DNA of 64,000 nucleotides, taken from positions 42,424-106,423 of the forward strand of contig NZ_SDDZ01000013.1 in NCBI RefSeq assembly GCF_004115975.1. The letters run 5' to 3'. The position numbers were made by a program, and so were the translations under genes. Under the pieces are notes generated by a model. The model saw nothing but the letters and a program-made list of their open reading frames with translations, did no database searches and was not told the DNA's origin. Positions 8,779-15,910 of this stretch are shown one piece after another; position 1 is the stretch's first letter; every line of letters starts with the position of its first letter. Source of the stretch: Gelidibacter gilvus (GTDB taxonomy: Bacteria > Bacteroidota > Bacteroidia > Flavobacteriales > Flavobacteriaceae).

Positions 8779-9360
8779 ATGTATAAAGTTTTTGTCAATG
8801 ACAAACCTATAATTTTGACAACAAAAGTCAAGAAGGAAAAGCATTTTAAAAATTACTTAATGAGTACCGTCAATATAGGCAAAGTTATTAGAGAACTCAA
8901 CTCTACCGACTTGGAAGGCGTGCGGATCATTGGTAAAAACGAGGAGAAACTCCTAAAATCCTTTCTCAAAAAATTACCGAATGTGGTTGCCGGTGGTGGT
9001 AAAGTGTTTAATGATAAAGGCGAGATTCTTTTTATATACAGAAACGATAAATGGGATTTGCCCAAAGGGAAAATAGAGGCGGATGAAAGCATTGAAGAAA
9101 CCTCTTTACGAGAAGTTGAAGAGGAAACCAAGGTCAACGGTTTGAAAATTGTCAAACCTTTAGAAACTACCTATCATATTTTTAAAAGAAATGGCCGACA
9201 TCAACTGAAGATTACTTATTGGTTTGAAATGACCTCAACCTATACAGGCGAATTGGTACCCCAAGAAGACGAAGGCATTACTAAAGTGGAATGGTTAAAC
9301 CCTAAACAGATTAAGAAGGCTATGGAAAATTCGTATGCGAATATTAAGCTTTTGGTTTGA
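8779..9360 (+). CDS. NUDIX hydrolase
   Basis: A nucleoside-diphosphate-linked hydrolase of 193 residues from the ATG at 8779; a frame extending to 8638 would overlap pyrE and its promoter and is not used. An N-terminal region of about 70 residues of unknown fold precedes the NUDIX domain. The box reads GKIEADE, seven residues, then REVEEETKV, with the metal-binding REVEEE core intact, but the Gly normally just after EEx is Lys. The substrate is unknown. It is divergent from pyrE, a common Flavobacteriia arrangement. Confidence 0.88.
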   Translation: MYKVFVNDKPIILTTKVKKEKHFKNYLMSTVNIGKVIRELNSTDLEGVRIIGKNEEKLLKSFLKKLPNVVAGGGKVFNDKGEILFIYRNDKWDLPKGKIEADESIEETSLREVEEETKVNGLKIVKPLETTYHIFKRNGRHQLKITYWFEMTSTYTGELVPQEDEGITKVEWLNPKQIKKAMENSYANIKLLV

Positions 9361-9467
9361 GTTGAGTTTGAGCATTTGTAAAAGCACGGGACTAAATCGA
9401 TCACCAATCTTCTTATTATTTTGTATTCATATTTAACAAAACTCCGATTATTTCTTTCTTAAACACA

Positions 9468-11201
9468 CTACCTTACTCTATACACGGGATATTGTAGATG
9501 CGCCAATTCATAATATGGACTGTGCTTATGCAACCAATCCAATTGTGCATACCAGCTTTTAGCAAAATCAGGTTCTGATTTTCTTTTGACTTCAAATTCC
9601 AGTTTTAATTCAGCATTATTATTTAATAATTCTGCCGCTATGTCTTCAAAAGCATAAGGTGAGAAGCCTTCTTTTTGTTGCAGAATCGTATCGAAAAGAT
9701 TCCAGTTGAAAAACGAATCGGGCGCTTGTGGCTCTAAGGTTTCCAATAAATATCTAAAGGCATGTTGTTGGGTAGAAATATAATAATCTCCTTTTTTGAA
9801 AGTGATGTTTTGGGTTGTTGAAATCACATTGGTGTTGTAGTGTTGGTAATGACCTTCATAAGCTTGACTTCGGGTTTTGTAGCTGTCAATTTTGTAGCTT
9901 TCAACAGTAATGGTGGTGTCTTTTTTAAGAATTGACATTTCTACTTGGTTCAGCTTCAATAAATCAATAACGTTCCACCAGCCTTGCGGAATGATATAAG
10001 CTTTTGGTATAGATACTTCAACCGTGGGTTTGAAATAATTTTTATAGACCACATCTTTTGAGAAAGGTTTGCTTCTGTCATATTTTAAGCGATTTCCTCC
10101 TGTAATTTCACTCGGAATCATCTTGCCTTCATAGCCTTTAAATTTCAAAATAGTAGATCTTGTAGTGTCCACCGTCCAATCCAACGGATAAGAGTTGGAA
10201 GCCTGGAATTGTTTAATAGCATCGGCACGTAGTTGCTTTATCTTATCATAATCGGTCTCCATGATGTCCAACATGCTTTTCATTAATTCGTAAGTGCCTT
10301 CCACTCGAGGTTTGTAGGGCTTGAGCATATGTGTTTCCACCATCATTCCTAAACTGTTGAACAAAGCCGCGTAGCCTGTAGAATACCTAGGCGAATCCAT
10401 AAACTGAGTAAATCCAGCCTCAGGAACTTCATTAAAAACATTCACGTATGGGGTAATGTCCCATTTTTTATTGGCTAATTTTTTTTCCAGACTTGGCATC
10501 ATTTCCTGATGAAGATATGTGCCAAGATCTCCGCCAAGTTTATTGTGCTGTGTGAATAAGTGGGTCAATGTATATTGGTAATCGGCGCCATTGCTCACAT
10601 GATTGTCAATAAAAACTGCAGGTTGCACTAAGTGGTAAATTTGGGTGAACGTACGGGCGTTTTTGGTGTCTGCTTTTATAAAGTCGCGGTTCAAATCATA
10701 GTTTCTGGCATTCCCTCTAAAGCCATATTCCTCAGGTCCAATTTGGTTGGTACGCGTAGTAGAATTTTTATTTAAACTTCCGCCAACATTGTAAATTGGT
10801 ATGGTTACTAATACGGTATGCTGTGGCGCTGCGATTTTACCTTGCGCTAGATCTCTGAACAAAAGCATCGTCGCATCAATGCCATCAGGCTCTCCTGGAT
10901 GGATGCCGTTGTTGATCAACAACGTTTGTTTCGTTTTTCTGATGGTTTCAAAGTCGAAAACTTTATCCGGATTGAAAGTCACTAAATGTAAGGGTTTACC
11001 AGAATCGGTCATCCCTATACTGTCCAAGTGGACTTGTGGATAGTTGTCTGCCAAGAGTTGATAATATGCAATCACTTCATGATAGGTTCCTGTTTTAAGT
11101 CCGTTGCTTTTTTCAAAGACCGTCATATAATCTTTGGATGGATTTTTTTCTTGGGCGAAAATAGAAAGACTTATAAAAAAGAATATAAAAATAGTTTTCA
11201 T
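9468..11201 (-). CDS. Secreted M14-family zinc carboxypeptidase
   Basis: A 577-residue exported peptidase. A signal peptide (residues 1-16, ending IFAQ) leads into the M14 domain. The zinc ligands are visible as H101 and E104 in NGIHPGEPDG and H201 in IDNHVSNG; RNYDLNRDF matches the substrate-carboxylate NR motif, and E289 in MMVETHML is the likely general base. A C-terminal region of about 280 residues has no motif I can name. There is no type IX sorting domain. It probably trims peptides in the periplasm or at the cell surface. Divergent from ctlX. Confidence 0.88.
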   Translation of the reverse strand: MKTIFIFFFISLSIFAQEKNPSKDYMTVFEKSNGLKTGTYHEVIAYYQLLADNYPQVHLDSIGMTDSGKPLHLVTFNPDKVFDFETIRKTKQTLLINNGIHPGEPDGIDATMLLFRDLAQGKIAAPQHTVLVTIPIYNVGGSLNKNSTTRTNQIGPEEYGFRGNARNYDLNRDFIKADTKNARTFTQIYHLVQPAVFIDNHVSNGADYQYTLTHLFTQHNKLGGDLGTYLHQEMMPSLEKKLANKKWDITPYVNVFNEVPEAGFTQFMDSPRYSTGYAALFNSLGMMVETHMLKPYKPRVEGTYELMKSMLDIMETDYDKIKQLRADAIKQFQASNSYPLDWTVDTTRSTILKFKGYEGKMIPSEITGGNRLKYDRSKPFSKDVVYKNYFKPTVEVSIPKAYIIPQGWWNVIDLLKLNQVEMSILKKDTTITVESYKIDSYKTRSQAYEGHYQHYNTNVISTTQNITFKKGDYYISTQQHAFRYLLETLEPQAPDSFFNWNLFDTILQQKEGFSPYAFEDIAAELLNNNAELKLEFEVKRKSEPDFAKSWYAQLDWLHKHSPYYELAHLQYPVYRVR

Positions 11202-11273
11202 TAGGAGTGATTAGCGATTAAAAGCTGCGCATATATAAAAGCGCATAAGCTTCCAAATTTAATGAATTTAAAC

Positions 11274-11281
11274 TAATTTTG
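11274..11281 (+). promoter_or_regulatory. Promoter -7 box for ctlX
   Basis: TAATTTTG, an exact TAnnTTTG match, ending 22 bases before the ctlX ATG. Confidence 0.55.
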
Positions 11282-11303
11282 CGGGCATAAATTCGACTTC
11301 ACT

Positions 11304-12239
11304 ATGCATCAAACCACAAATACAATCTTAATGATTCGTCCAGTTCATTTCAGGATGAATGAACAAACAGCGGTCAATAATTATTTTCAGGAAGACCTGG
11401 ATCTAAAGAACTCTGAAATCAATATAAAGGCTCAAGCCGAATTTGATGCCTTTGTAGAAAAACTTAGAGCTGTCGGTGTTAACGTTATTGTGGAAGATGA
11501 TGACAAGTTGAACGATACGCCAGATTCTATCTTTCCTAATAACTGGGTGAGTTTTCATGAAAATGGCGATGTGGCACTCTATCCTATGTTTGCTGAAAAC
11601 AGACGTAAGGAACGACGTGAAGAACTTCTTGATCGTTTGGAGGAAGAAGGCTTTGAGATTGATAATATAATGGACTATACCAGCGCCGAAGAAGATCATT
11701 TTTTCTTGGAAGGTACCGGCAGTATTATCATGGATCGTGTCAATAAAAAAGCATACTGCGCACTCTCTCCACGTGCGGATGAAGAATTGTTTATAGAATT
11801 CTGCGAAGATTTTGATTATTTCCCAGTCATTTTTACGGCGTATCAAACCGTGGATGATGAACGTTTACCTATTTATCACACCAACGTGATGATGTGTATT
11901 GCAGAGACTTTTGCCGTTATTTGTTTAGATAGTATTGATGACAAAAAAGAGCGTAAGAGTGTTGTAGAGCACCTCAAAAAAGACGGTAAGGAAGTTATTG
12001 CCATTACCGAAGCTCAAATGCACAGTTTCGCAGGAAATATGCTGCAGGTAAGAGGAGCTGATGAAAAGCGTTATTTGGTGATGAGCACAGCGGCACATGA
12101 TAGTTTGACTAGTTTACAAATTGCAAAACTGTCTATGCATTGCGAGGTGTTGTACAGTGATTTGGAAACTATCGAAACTTGCGGTGGTGGAAGTGCCCGT
12201 TGTATGATGGCGGAAGTGTTTTTGCCGAAAGCGGAATGA
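11304..12239 (+). CDS. ctlX: Citrulline utilization hydrolase CtlX
   Basis: A 311-residue pentein-fold enzyme of the CtlX type, annotated in the family as acting on citrulline or related ureido compounds. The N-terminal TNTILMIRPVHFRMNEQT, the DTPDSIFPNNWVSFH segment, FLEGTGS (134-140), H192 in YHTNVMM and the catalytic Cys in GGGSARCMMAE (C300) are all present. It has its own -7 box. The stop codon is the first base triplet of a GAARTT hexamer array, an unusual junction. The arginine-deiminase-like gene at 171 is a distant paralogue; in related genomes the two are often adjacent. Confidence 0.92.
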   Translation: MHQTTNTILMIRPVHFRMNEQTAVNNYFQEDLDLKNSEINIKAQAEFDAFVEKLRAVGVNVIVEDDDKLNDTPDSIFPNNWVSFHENGDVALYPMFAENRRKERREELLDRLEEEGFEIDNIMDYTSAEEDHFFLEGTGSIIMDRVNKKAYCALSPRADEELFIEFCEDFDYFPVIFTAYQTVDDERLPIYHTNVMMCIAETFAVICLDSIDDKKERKSVVEHLKKDGKEVIAITEAQMHSFAGNMLQVRGADEKRYLVMSTAAHDSLTSLQIAKLSMHCEVLYSDLETIETCGGGSARCMMAEVFLPKAE

Positions 12240-12289
12240 AGTTGAGGATGAAATCGAAGTTGAAATTGAAATTGAAGTTGAACTCGACG
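12237..12289 (+). repeat. GAARTT hexamer array starting on the ctlX stop codon
   Basis: From the ctlX TGA onward the sequence is built of GAAGTT and GAAATT units (for example TGAAATTGAAATTGAAG) with a few variants. The same opening, TGAAGTTGARGATGA, starts on the stop codon of the DUF192 gene at 39711, and a third related array lies at 12413-12459. Confidence 0.85.
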
Positions 12290-12318
12290 CTTAAGTAAAC
12301 AACCCATCCATAGTTTTA

Positions 12319-12400
12319 GCGAGGTCAGGAATTGAGGTTGAAACAATCAATTCTGTTTAAGGATGAACAAAGTTAAATCCTGAAACTTTAAACTCGGAAC
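12319..12400 (+). repeat. 82-bp direct repeat, copy 1
   Basis: Begins GCGAGGTCAGGAATTGAGG and ends AAACTCGGAAC. It matches copy 2 at 12528-12609 at 79 of 82 positions, offset 209 bases. It contains no reading frame of note. Confidence 0.9.
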
Positions 12401-12412
12401 ACTGAATATCGT

Positions 12413-12459
12413 ATGATGAAATTGAAGTTGAAGTTGATGTCGAAGTTAATGTCGAAATT
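12413..12459 (+). repeat. GAARTT hexamer array, second copy
   Basis: ATGATGAAATTGAAG followed by more GAAGTT-like units. Its first 25 bases are identical to part of the array behind the DUF192 gene (39676-39700, minus strand). Confidence 0.85.
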
Positions 12460-12527
12460 TTAACCGCAAGGAACACAAAGTTAGGCGTTAAGGGCGCAAG
12501 AGAGACTCATCGTCGTATCCAGATTGA

Positions 12528-12609
12528 GCGAAGTCAGGAATTGAGGTTGAAACAATCAATTCTGTTTAAGGATGGACAAAGTTAAATCCTGAAACTTTAA
12601 ACTCGAAAC
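12528..12609 (+). repeat. 82-bp direct repeat, copy 2
   Basis: Differs from copy 1 at three positions. The right end merges into the heptamer array. Confidence 0.9.
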
Positions 12610-12619
12610 TCGAAACTCT
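12592..12619 (+). repeat. AAACTCG heptamer array
   Basis: Four exact 7-base units: AAACTTT, AAACTCG, AAACTCG, AAACTCT. The array ends three bases before the stop codon of the kinase on the other strand. Confidence 0.8.
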
Positions 12620-12622
12620 TTT

Positions 12623-14683
12623 TTAGTTCTCCTCCTTTTTTACCTTTGGAAGTTCCACGTAGAATTTGGTGCCTACATTAGGCGTACTTTCTACCCAAAT
12701 GCGACCTTGGTTAAGTTCTACCAATTCCTTGCAAATAGTCAAGCCCAGGCCCGTTCCTTTTTCGTTTTTGGTGCCAACGGTAGTGAAGTTGTTATTTTGA
12801 AAAAGTTTTTTGAGGTTCTCTTTCGGAATCCCCACCCCAGTATCTTCCACACAAATCAACGAGTTTCCATTGTGTTCTTTGTTTGAAATGGTAATAATAT
12901 CTCCTACACGACTAAATTTTACGGCATTGGTGAGTAAGTTTTGAATGACAATTTCCACCATACTTCGATCCGCATAAATAAAGTCACGTTGAGATTCATC
13001 AATAAGGACAATTCTTTTTTGTTCCATTTTTTGTTCTACCAAACTGATTTTGCTGTGAAAAACCTCTTGAATGTTGAAAAGCTCAGGATTTGGTTCCAGG
13101 TTTTGCATTTGCGATTTGGACCAGTTCAGAAGATTGAATAATAATAAGGACGCATTATCGGCATTTTCACTCAATTCTGGTATCAACTCATTAAATTCCT
13201 CTCTACTAATACTGTCTTCCTTAAGTAAATCTAAAAACGCTTTAATGGAAGAGATGGAGTCTTTTAAATCGTGTGAAACAATACTGAACAATCGGTCTTT
13301 AACGTCATTGATTTCTTCCAAATGAAGTTTTTGTTCCATAATGGCATCATTTTGAAGTTGGATCTGCTCATTCTTTTCTTCAAGTTCCTGAGTGTATTTA
13401 ATGGTGCTTTTTCTTTTCAAATAAATCAAAAGCAAAAATGTCAACACGATTAGAAATGCCACAATCAAACCGTAAGAAAGGAGCTTTAAATTTTTGACTT
13501 GATTTTGATTGTTTGCCGTTTCTTTGTTTGTTGTGGTAGGAAGGACCTCCATGTTGGATTCGCTTTCAAGAATTTCTTCAATGGAGTCCGTATTTACCGG
13601 CAATTGTGGTTTGTTTTCCTGATCTAAGGTCTGTTTTAAGCTAAAATATTCACGTTGCCAACGGTAGGCACTTTGAAATTTTCCTTTGGTAGAATCCAAA
13701 GCCATTAAAAGCTTATAGTTTTTAAGAAGTTCTTCGTTGTTTCCTACGCCTTTTGCCAAGTCATGGGCTTCGTAGATTTGACTTTCTGCAAGTCGGGTGT
13801 TTTTTTGTTCAAGATTGAGGTGGCCAATGGAGTTCAAAGCTCTTAAAATCCCCTCTTTATCATTTGTTTTCCGATTGAATTTAAGGCCTTCTACAAGGTA
13901 TTCAGCGGCTTTGTCATAATCTTTAAACTTAAGATATTCTTCACCAATTCGCGGTAATATCTCACCTCTCAGTAATTGATCGGTTTCAGGATTGAGCATT
14001 GCCAATACGGCATCATAATATTCAATTGCCTTTCGGTGTTCTTTGCGTTTAGAATACAATAGGGCAATATTTTTTGTAGATGTTTTGATTCCAGCGCTAT
14101 CCTTTAATCGTTCCCTAACGTTTAAAGCTTTCAAGTTAAATTCAAGCGATTTATCAATTTGATTCGTATTGAAATACGCTTTTGCCAAATTGTTATAGGC
14201 CAAACTAAGGTCTTCGTGCAGGTTTTGATCTTCAAAGATTCTAATGGCAGATAGGGAATTCAATAATCCGGTTTTATAATTTCCCCTTTTTATCTCTATA
14301 AGCCCAATACTGTTGCTCACTTTAGCAACTCCCAACGCGTCATTAAGTTCAGTATATAATTGTTTCGATTTATTGAAATGGTCAATAGCATTGAAGTAAT
14401 CATTCTTGTTGGCGTAAATAAGGGCTTGAAAATAGTTTGCTGCCGCGATGCCTTTAGTGTAGTTAATAGCTATGGAAAGTTGTTCCGTTTCTGAAATATA
14501 TGACAGTGCCTTTTGATAATCTTGTGCTTTGTAAAGCGCATTGATGAGGTGTATTGAGGTGTCAACCTTAGAGGAATCCTGTTTTTGAAAAGCTAATTGT
14601 ATAGCAAGACTGTCTATCTCTTTGGTTTGGGCGTAACCTGATAAGATAGCAAAAAAGGCAGCTAAGATAATTAACCGTTTCAT
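12623..14683 (-). CDS. TPR-containing sensor histidine kinase
   Basis: A 686-residue membrane kinase. Signal peptide 1-18; a periplasmic array of tetratricopeptide repeats (about 40-350); one membrane helix (401-421); a coiled linker (about 425-460); HisKA with phosphorylated H471 in VSHDLKDSISS; HATPase with N-box Asn586, G1 DTGVG (614-618) and G2 GTGLGL (643-648). All kinase motifs are intact. There is no receiver domain and no response-regulator gene within the window, so its partner lies elsewhere. The sensed signal is presumably a protein or peptide bound by the TPRs (inference). Confidence 0.93.
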   Translation of the reverse strand: MKRLIILAAFFAILSGYAQTKEIDSLAIQLAFQKQDSSKVDTSIHLINALYKAQDYQKALSYISETEQLSIAINYTKGIAAANYFQALIYANKNDYFNAIDHFNKSKQLYTELNDALGVAKVSNSIGLIEIKRGNYKTGLLNSLSAIRIFEDQNLHEDLSLAYNNLAKAYFNTNQIDKSLEFNLKALNVRERLKDSAGIKTSTKNIALLYSKRKEHRKAIEYYDAVLAMLNPETDQLLRGEILPRIGEEYLKFKDYDKAAEYLVEGLKFNRKTNDKEGILRALNSIGHLNLEQKNTRLAESQIYEAHDLAKGVGNNEELLKNYKLLMALDSTKGKFQSAYRWQREYFSLKQTLDQENKPQLPVNTDSIEEILESESNMEVLPTTTNKETANNQNQVKNLKLLSYGLIVAFLIVLTFLLLIYLKRKSTIKYTQELEEKNEQIQLQNDAIMEQKLHLEEINDVKDRLFSIVSHDLKDSISSIKAFLDLLKEDSISREEFNELIPELSENADNASLLLFNLLNWSKSQMQNLEPNPELFNIQEVFHSKISLVEQKMEQKRIVLIDESQRDFIYADRSMVEIVIQNLLTNAVKFSRVGDIITISNKEHNGNSLICVEDTGVGIPKENLKKLFQNNNFTTVGTKNEKGTGLGLTICKELVELNQGRIWVESTPNVGTKFYVELPKVKKEEN

Positions 14684-15105
14684 TTTCTTGCAATTAGTTA
14701 TAAATTGTAATGCGGATGTGATTTGAGCTTGCCTTGAGGGAGAGGATAGGCACGTTCACAAAATACAGTAACAATGCTGTTAAGGATTTTTAAATATAAT
14801 GCATCAACGTTTTTGGGACCTTGATTAATAGCTTCTTCAAAAATGGATAAAAGGGTTTTAATAATCTAATTTTCGGGTTTTAATGCCAATAAATTAGATG
14901 AAGTGATGCCGGGTGTTTTTTGAATAATTTGGATATCGGTTGAATGGTCAATATCTTGGAAATACAGCACTTTCATCGTTGAAATGCAAATAGGTGATCA
15001 GTGGTAAGTTGATTGGAATTAAAATGTTGCATATCATTAGTTTATAAATTATTCTAAAATTGAAACACATATTGATTATCTTCAATGAAATTAATTAGCT
15101 GAAAG
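14684..15105. other. Intergenic region with a broken small frame
   Basis: A 422-base gap between the kinase and a small membrane gene. Its only structure is the interrupted minus-strand frame at 14698-14976, described separately. No clear terminator or promoter box was found. Confidence 0.5.
14698..14976 (-). pseudogene. Interrupted 92-codon reading frame, possibly a gene remnant
   Basis: From ATG 14976 the frame runs 36 codons to an amber stop (14866-14868), then stays open for another 55 codons to TAA at 14698. The first part (MKVLYFQDIDHSTDIQII, then PGITSSNLLAL) loosely resembles the N-terminus of NAD(P)H-hydrate epimerases (pattern K-I/V...Q/D-I...D...T/I-I...I-T-S...L). The second part is not recognised. 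It lies just upstream of the kinase, same strand. It may be a decayed gene, a gene with a nonsense mutation, or chance. Confidence 0.3.
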
Positions 15106-15309
15106 ATGAATAAAACACTTAAAACAATTCTGATGATCGTAGGTGTTGTCCTACTAGTGTATGGTATTTACACTTTAATTGCACCAGAAGCTTCTATTGG
15201 GATTGGTGATTTAAGTATCGATGTTCAGGATAACACAGATGCTTATATGACCATTGGTCTTGGGGTAGTGGCTTTGGTTTTAGGGTTTCTGGGAGGTAAG
15301 AAACTATAA
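15106..15309 (+). CDS. Small two-helix membrane protein
   Basis: A 67-residue peptide with two hydrophobic helices (about 7-25 and 45-62) joined by an acidic, Gly-rich loop (APEASIGIGDLSIDVQDN), ending GGKKL. The clear start, the hydrophobic pattern and the balanced loop suggest a real gene. It resembles the small inner-membrane proteins common in Flavobacteriia. A second such peptide of similar design (61 residues) lies at 21852. The stop is followed after six bases by the convergent GH53 remnant. Confidence 0.65.
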   Translation: MNKTLKTILMIVGVVLLVYGIYTLIAPEASIGIGDLSIDVQDNTDAYMTIGLGVVALVLGFLGGKKL

Positions 15310-15315
15310 TAGATT

Positions 15316-15762
15316 CTAATTATTTCTGAAAACATCAAAGATTGGAAGCGCTTTATGGTCAAAACCAAACATACATTGGTTTTGAGACGGCGTTTGTGCT
15401 TCTGGATCAGCCCAAGTATCTGAATAATGGAAATCCAAGAGAAAATCCATATGCCTGTTTTTAATTTCTAACGCATAAGATTTGACATCTTCTAAACTAT
15501 TCTGTCCATTCTGTGGTGTGTGCCATAATTTGAGACGGACTAGATTAGTGCCATTTTTAGAAACATAGTCCAAAAGGTGGATTGGGTTGCCGTTTTCATC
15601 TTTATAAACCACATCATAAGTTTCCAATTCCCATTAAAATAATAAATCCAGTCCTTTATATAAATAAAATTCTGTTGGCACCACATCATCAGCAGGGTCA
15701 TTGGAATCTCCACATCCTATGATAATAATTACGAGGCTCAGACTGTAGAAAATGTTTTTCAT
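15316..15762 (-). pseudogene. Remnant of a GH53 arabinogalactan endo-beta-1,4-galactanase lipoprotein
   Basis: From ATG 15762 a lipoprotein signal (lipobox IIGC, Cys17) leads into KGLDLLF, then an in-frame TAA (15634-15636), then in the same frame ETYDVVYKDENGNP, TNLVRLKLWHTPQNG and FLLDFHYSDTWADP, the strongly conserved N-terminal third of GH53 galactanases. After ADPEAQTP the family match ends and the frame stops at 15316. A working enzyme has about 350-400 residues, and its two catalytic Glu lie beyond the break. So this gene has one nonsense codon and has lost its 3' two thirds. Confidence 0.85.
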
Positions 15763-15851
15763 GACATGTTTGGAATTGAAATTTAAAAAGTAAAATCAGA
15801 TGCTATTTTAACCCTTTCTTGTACTTATAGCTTTTCCATAACAATACGGCT

Positions 15852-15889
15852 TTTGCAGCTGAAAAATTTTAATTAAAATCCTATCTTTG
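15852..15889 (+). promoter_or_regulatory. Promoter for argS
   Basis: TTTG at 15852-15855 and an exact -7 box TATCTTTG at 15882-15889. The 26-base spacer is longer than usual, so the -33 box is doubtful, but the -7 box is good. It ends 21 bases before the argS ATG. Confidence 0.55.
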
Positions 15890-15910
15890 CACACTTAAAT
15901 TAAACAGCAG

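Larger units (their letters stand above)
12240..12622. other. Repeat-filled intergenic region, no gene seen
   Basis: These 383 bases hold a hexamer array, two copies of an 82-bp direct repeat, a second hexamer array, a stretch of the common Bacteroidota AACCGCAAGG...GGCGCAAG type (12462-12505) and a heptamer array (12592-12619) next to the stop of the histidine kinase. No frame looks coding. Confidence 0.75.
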
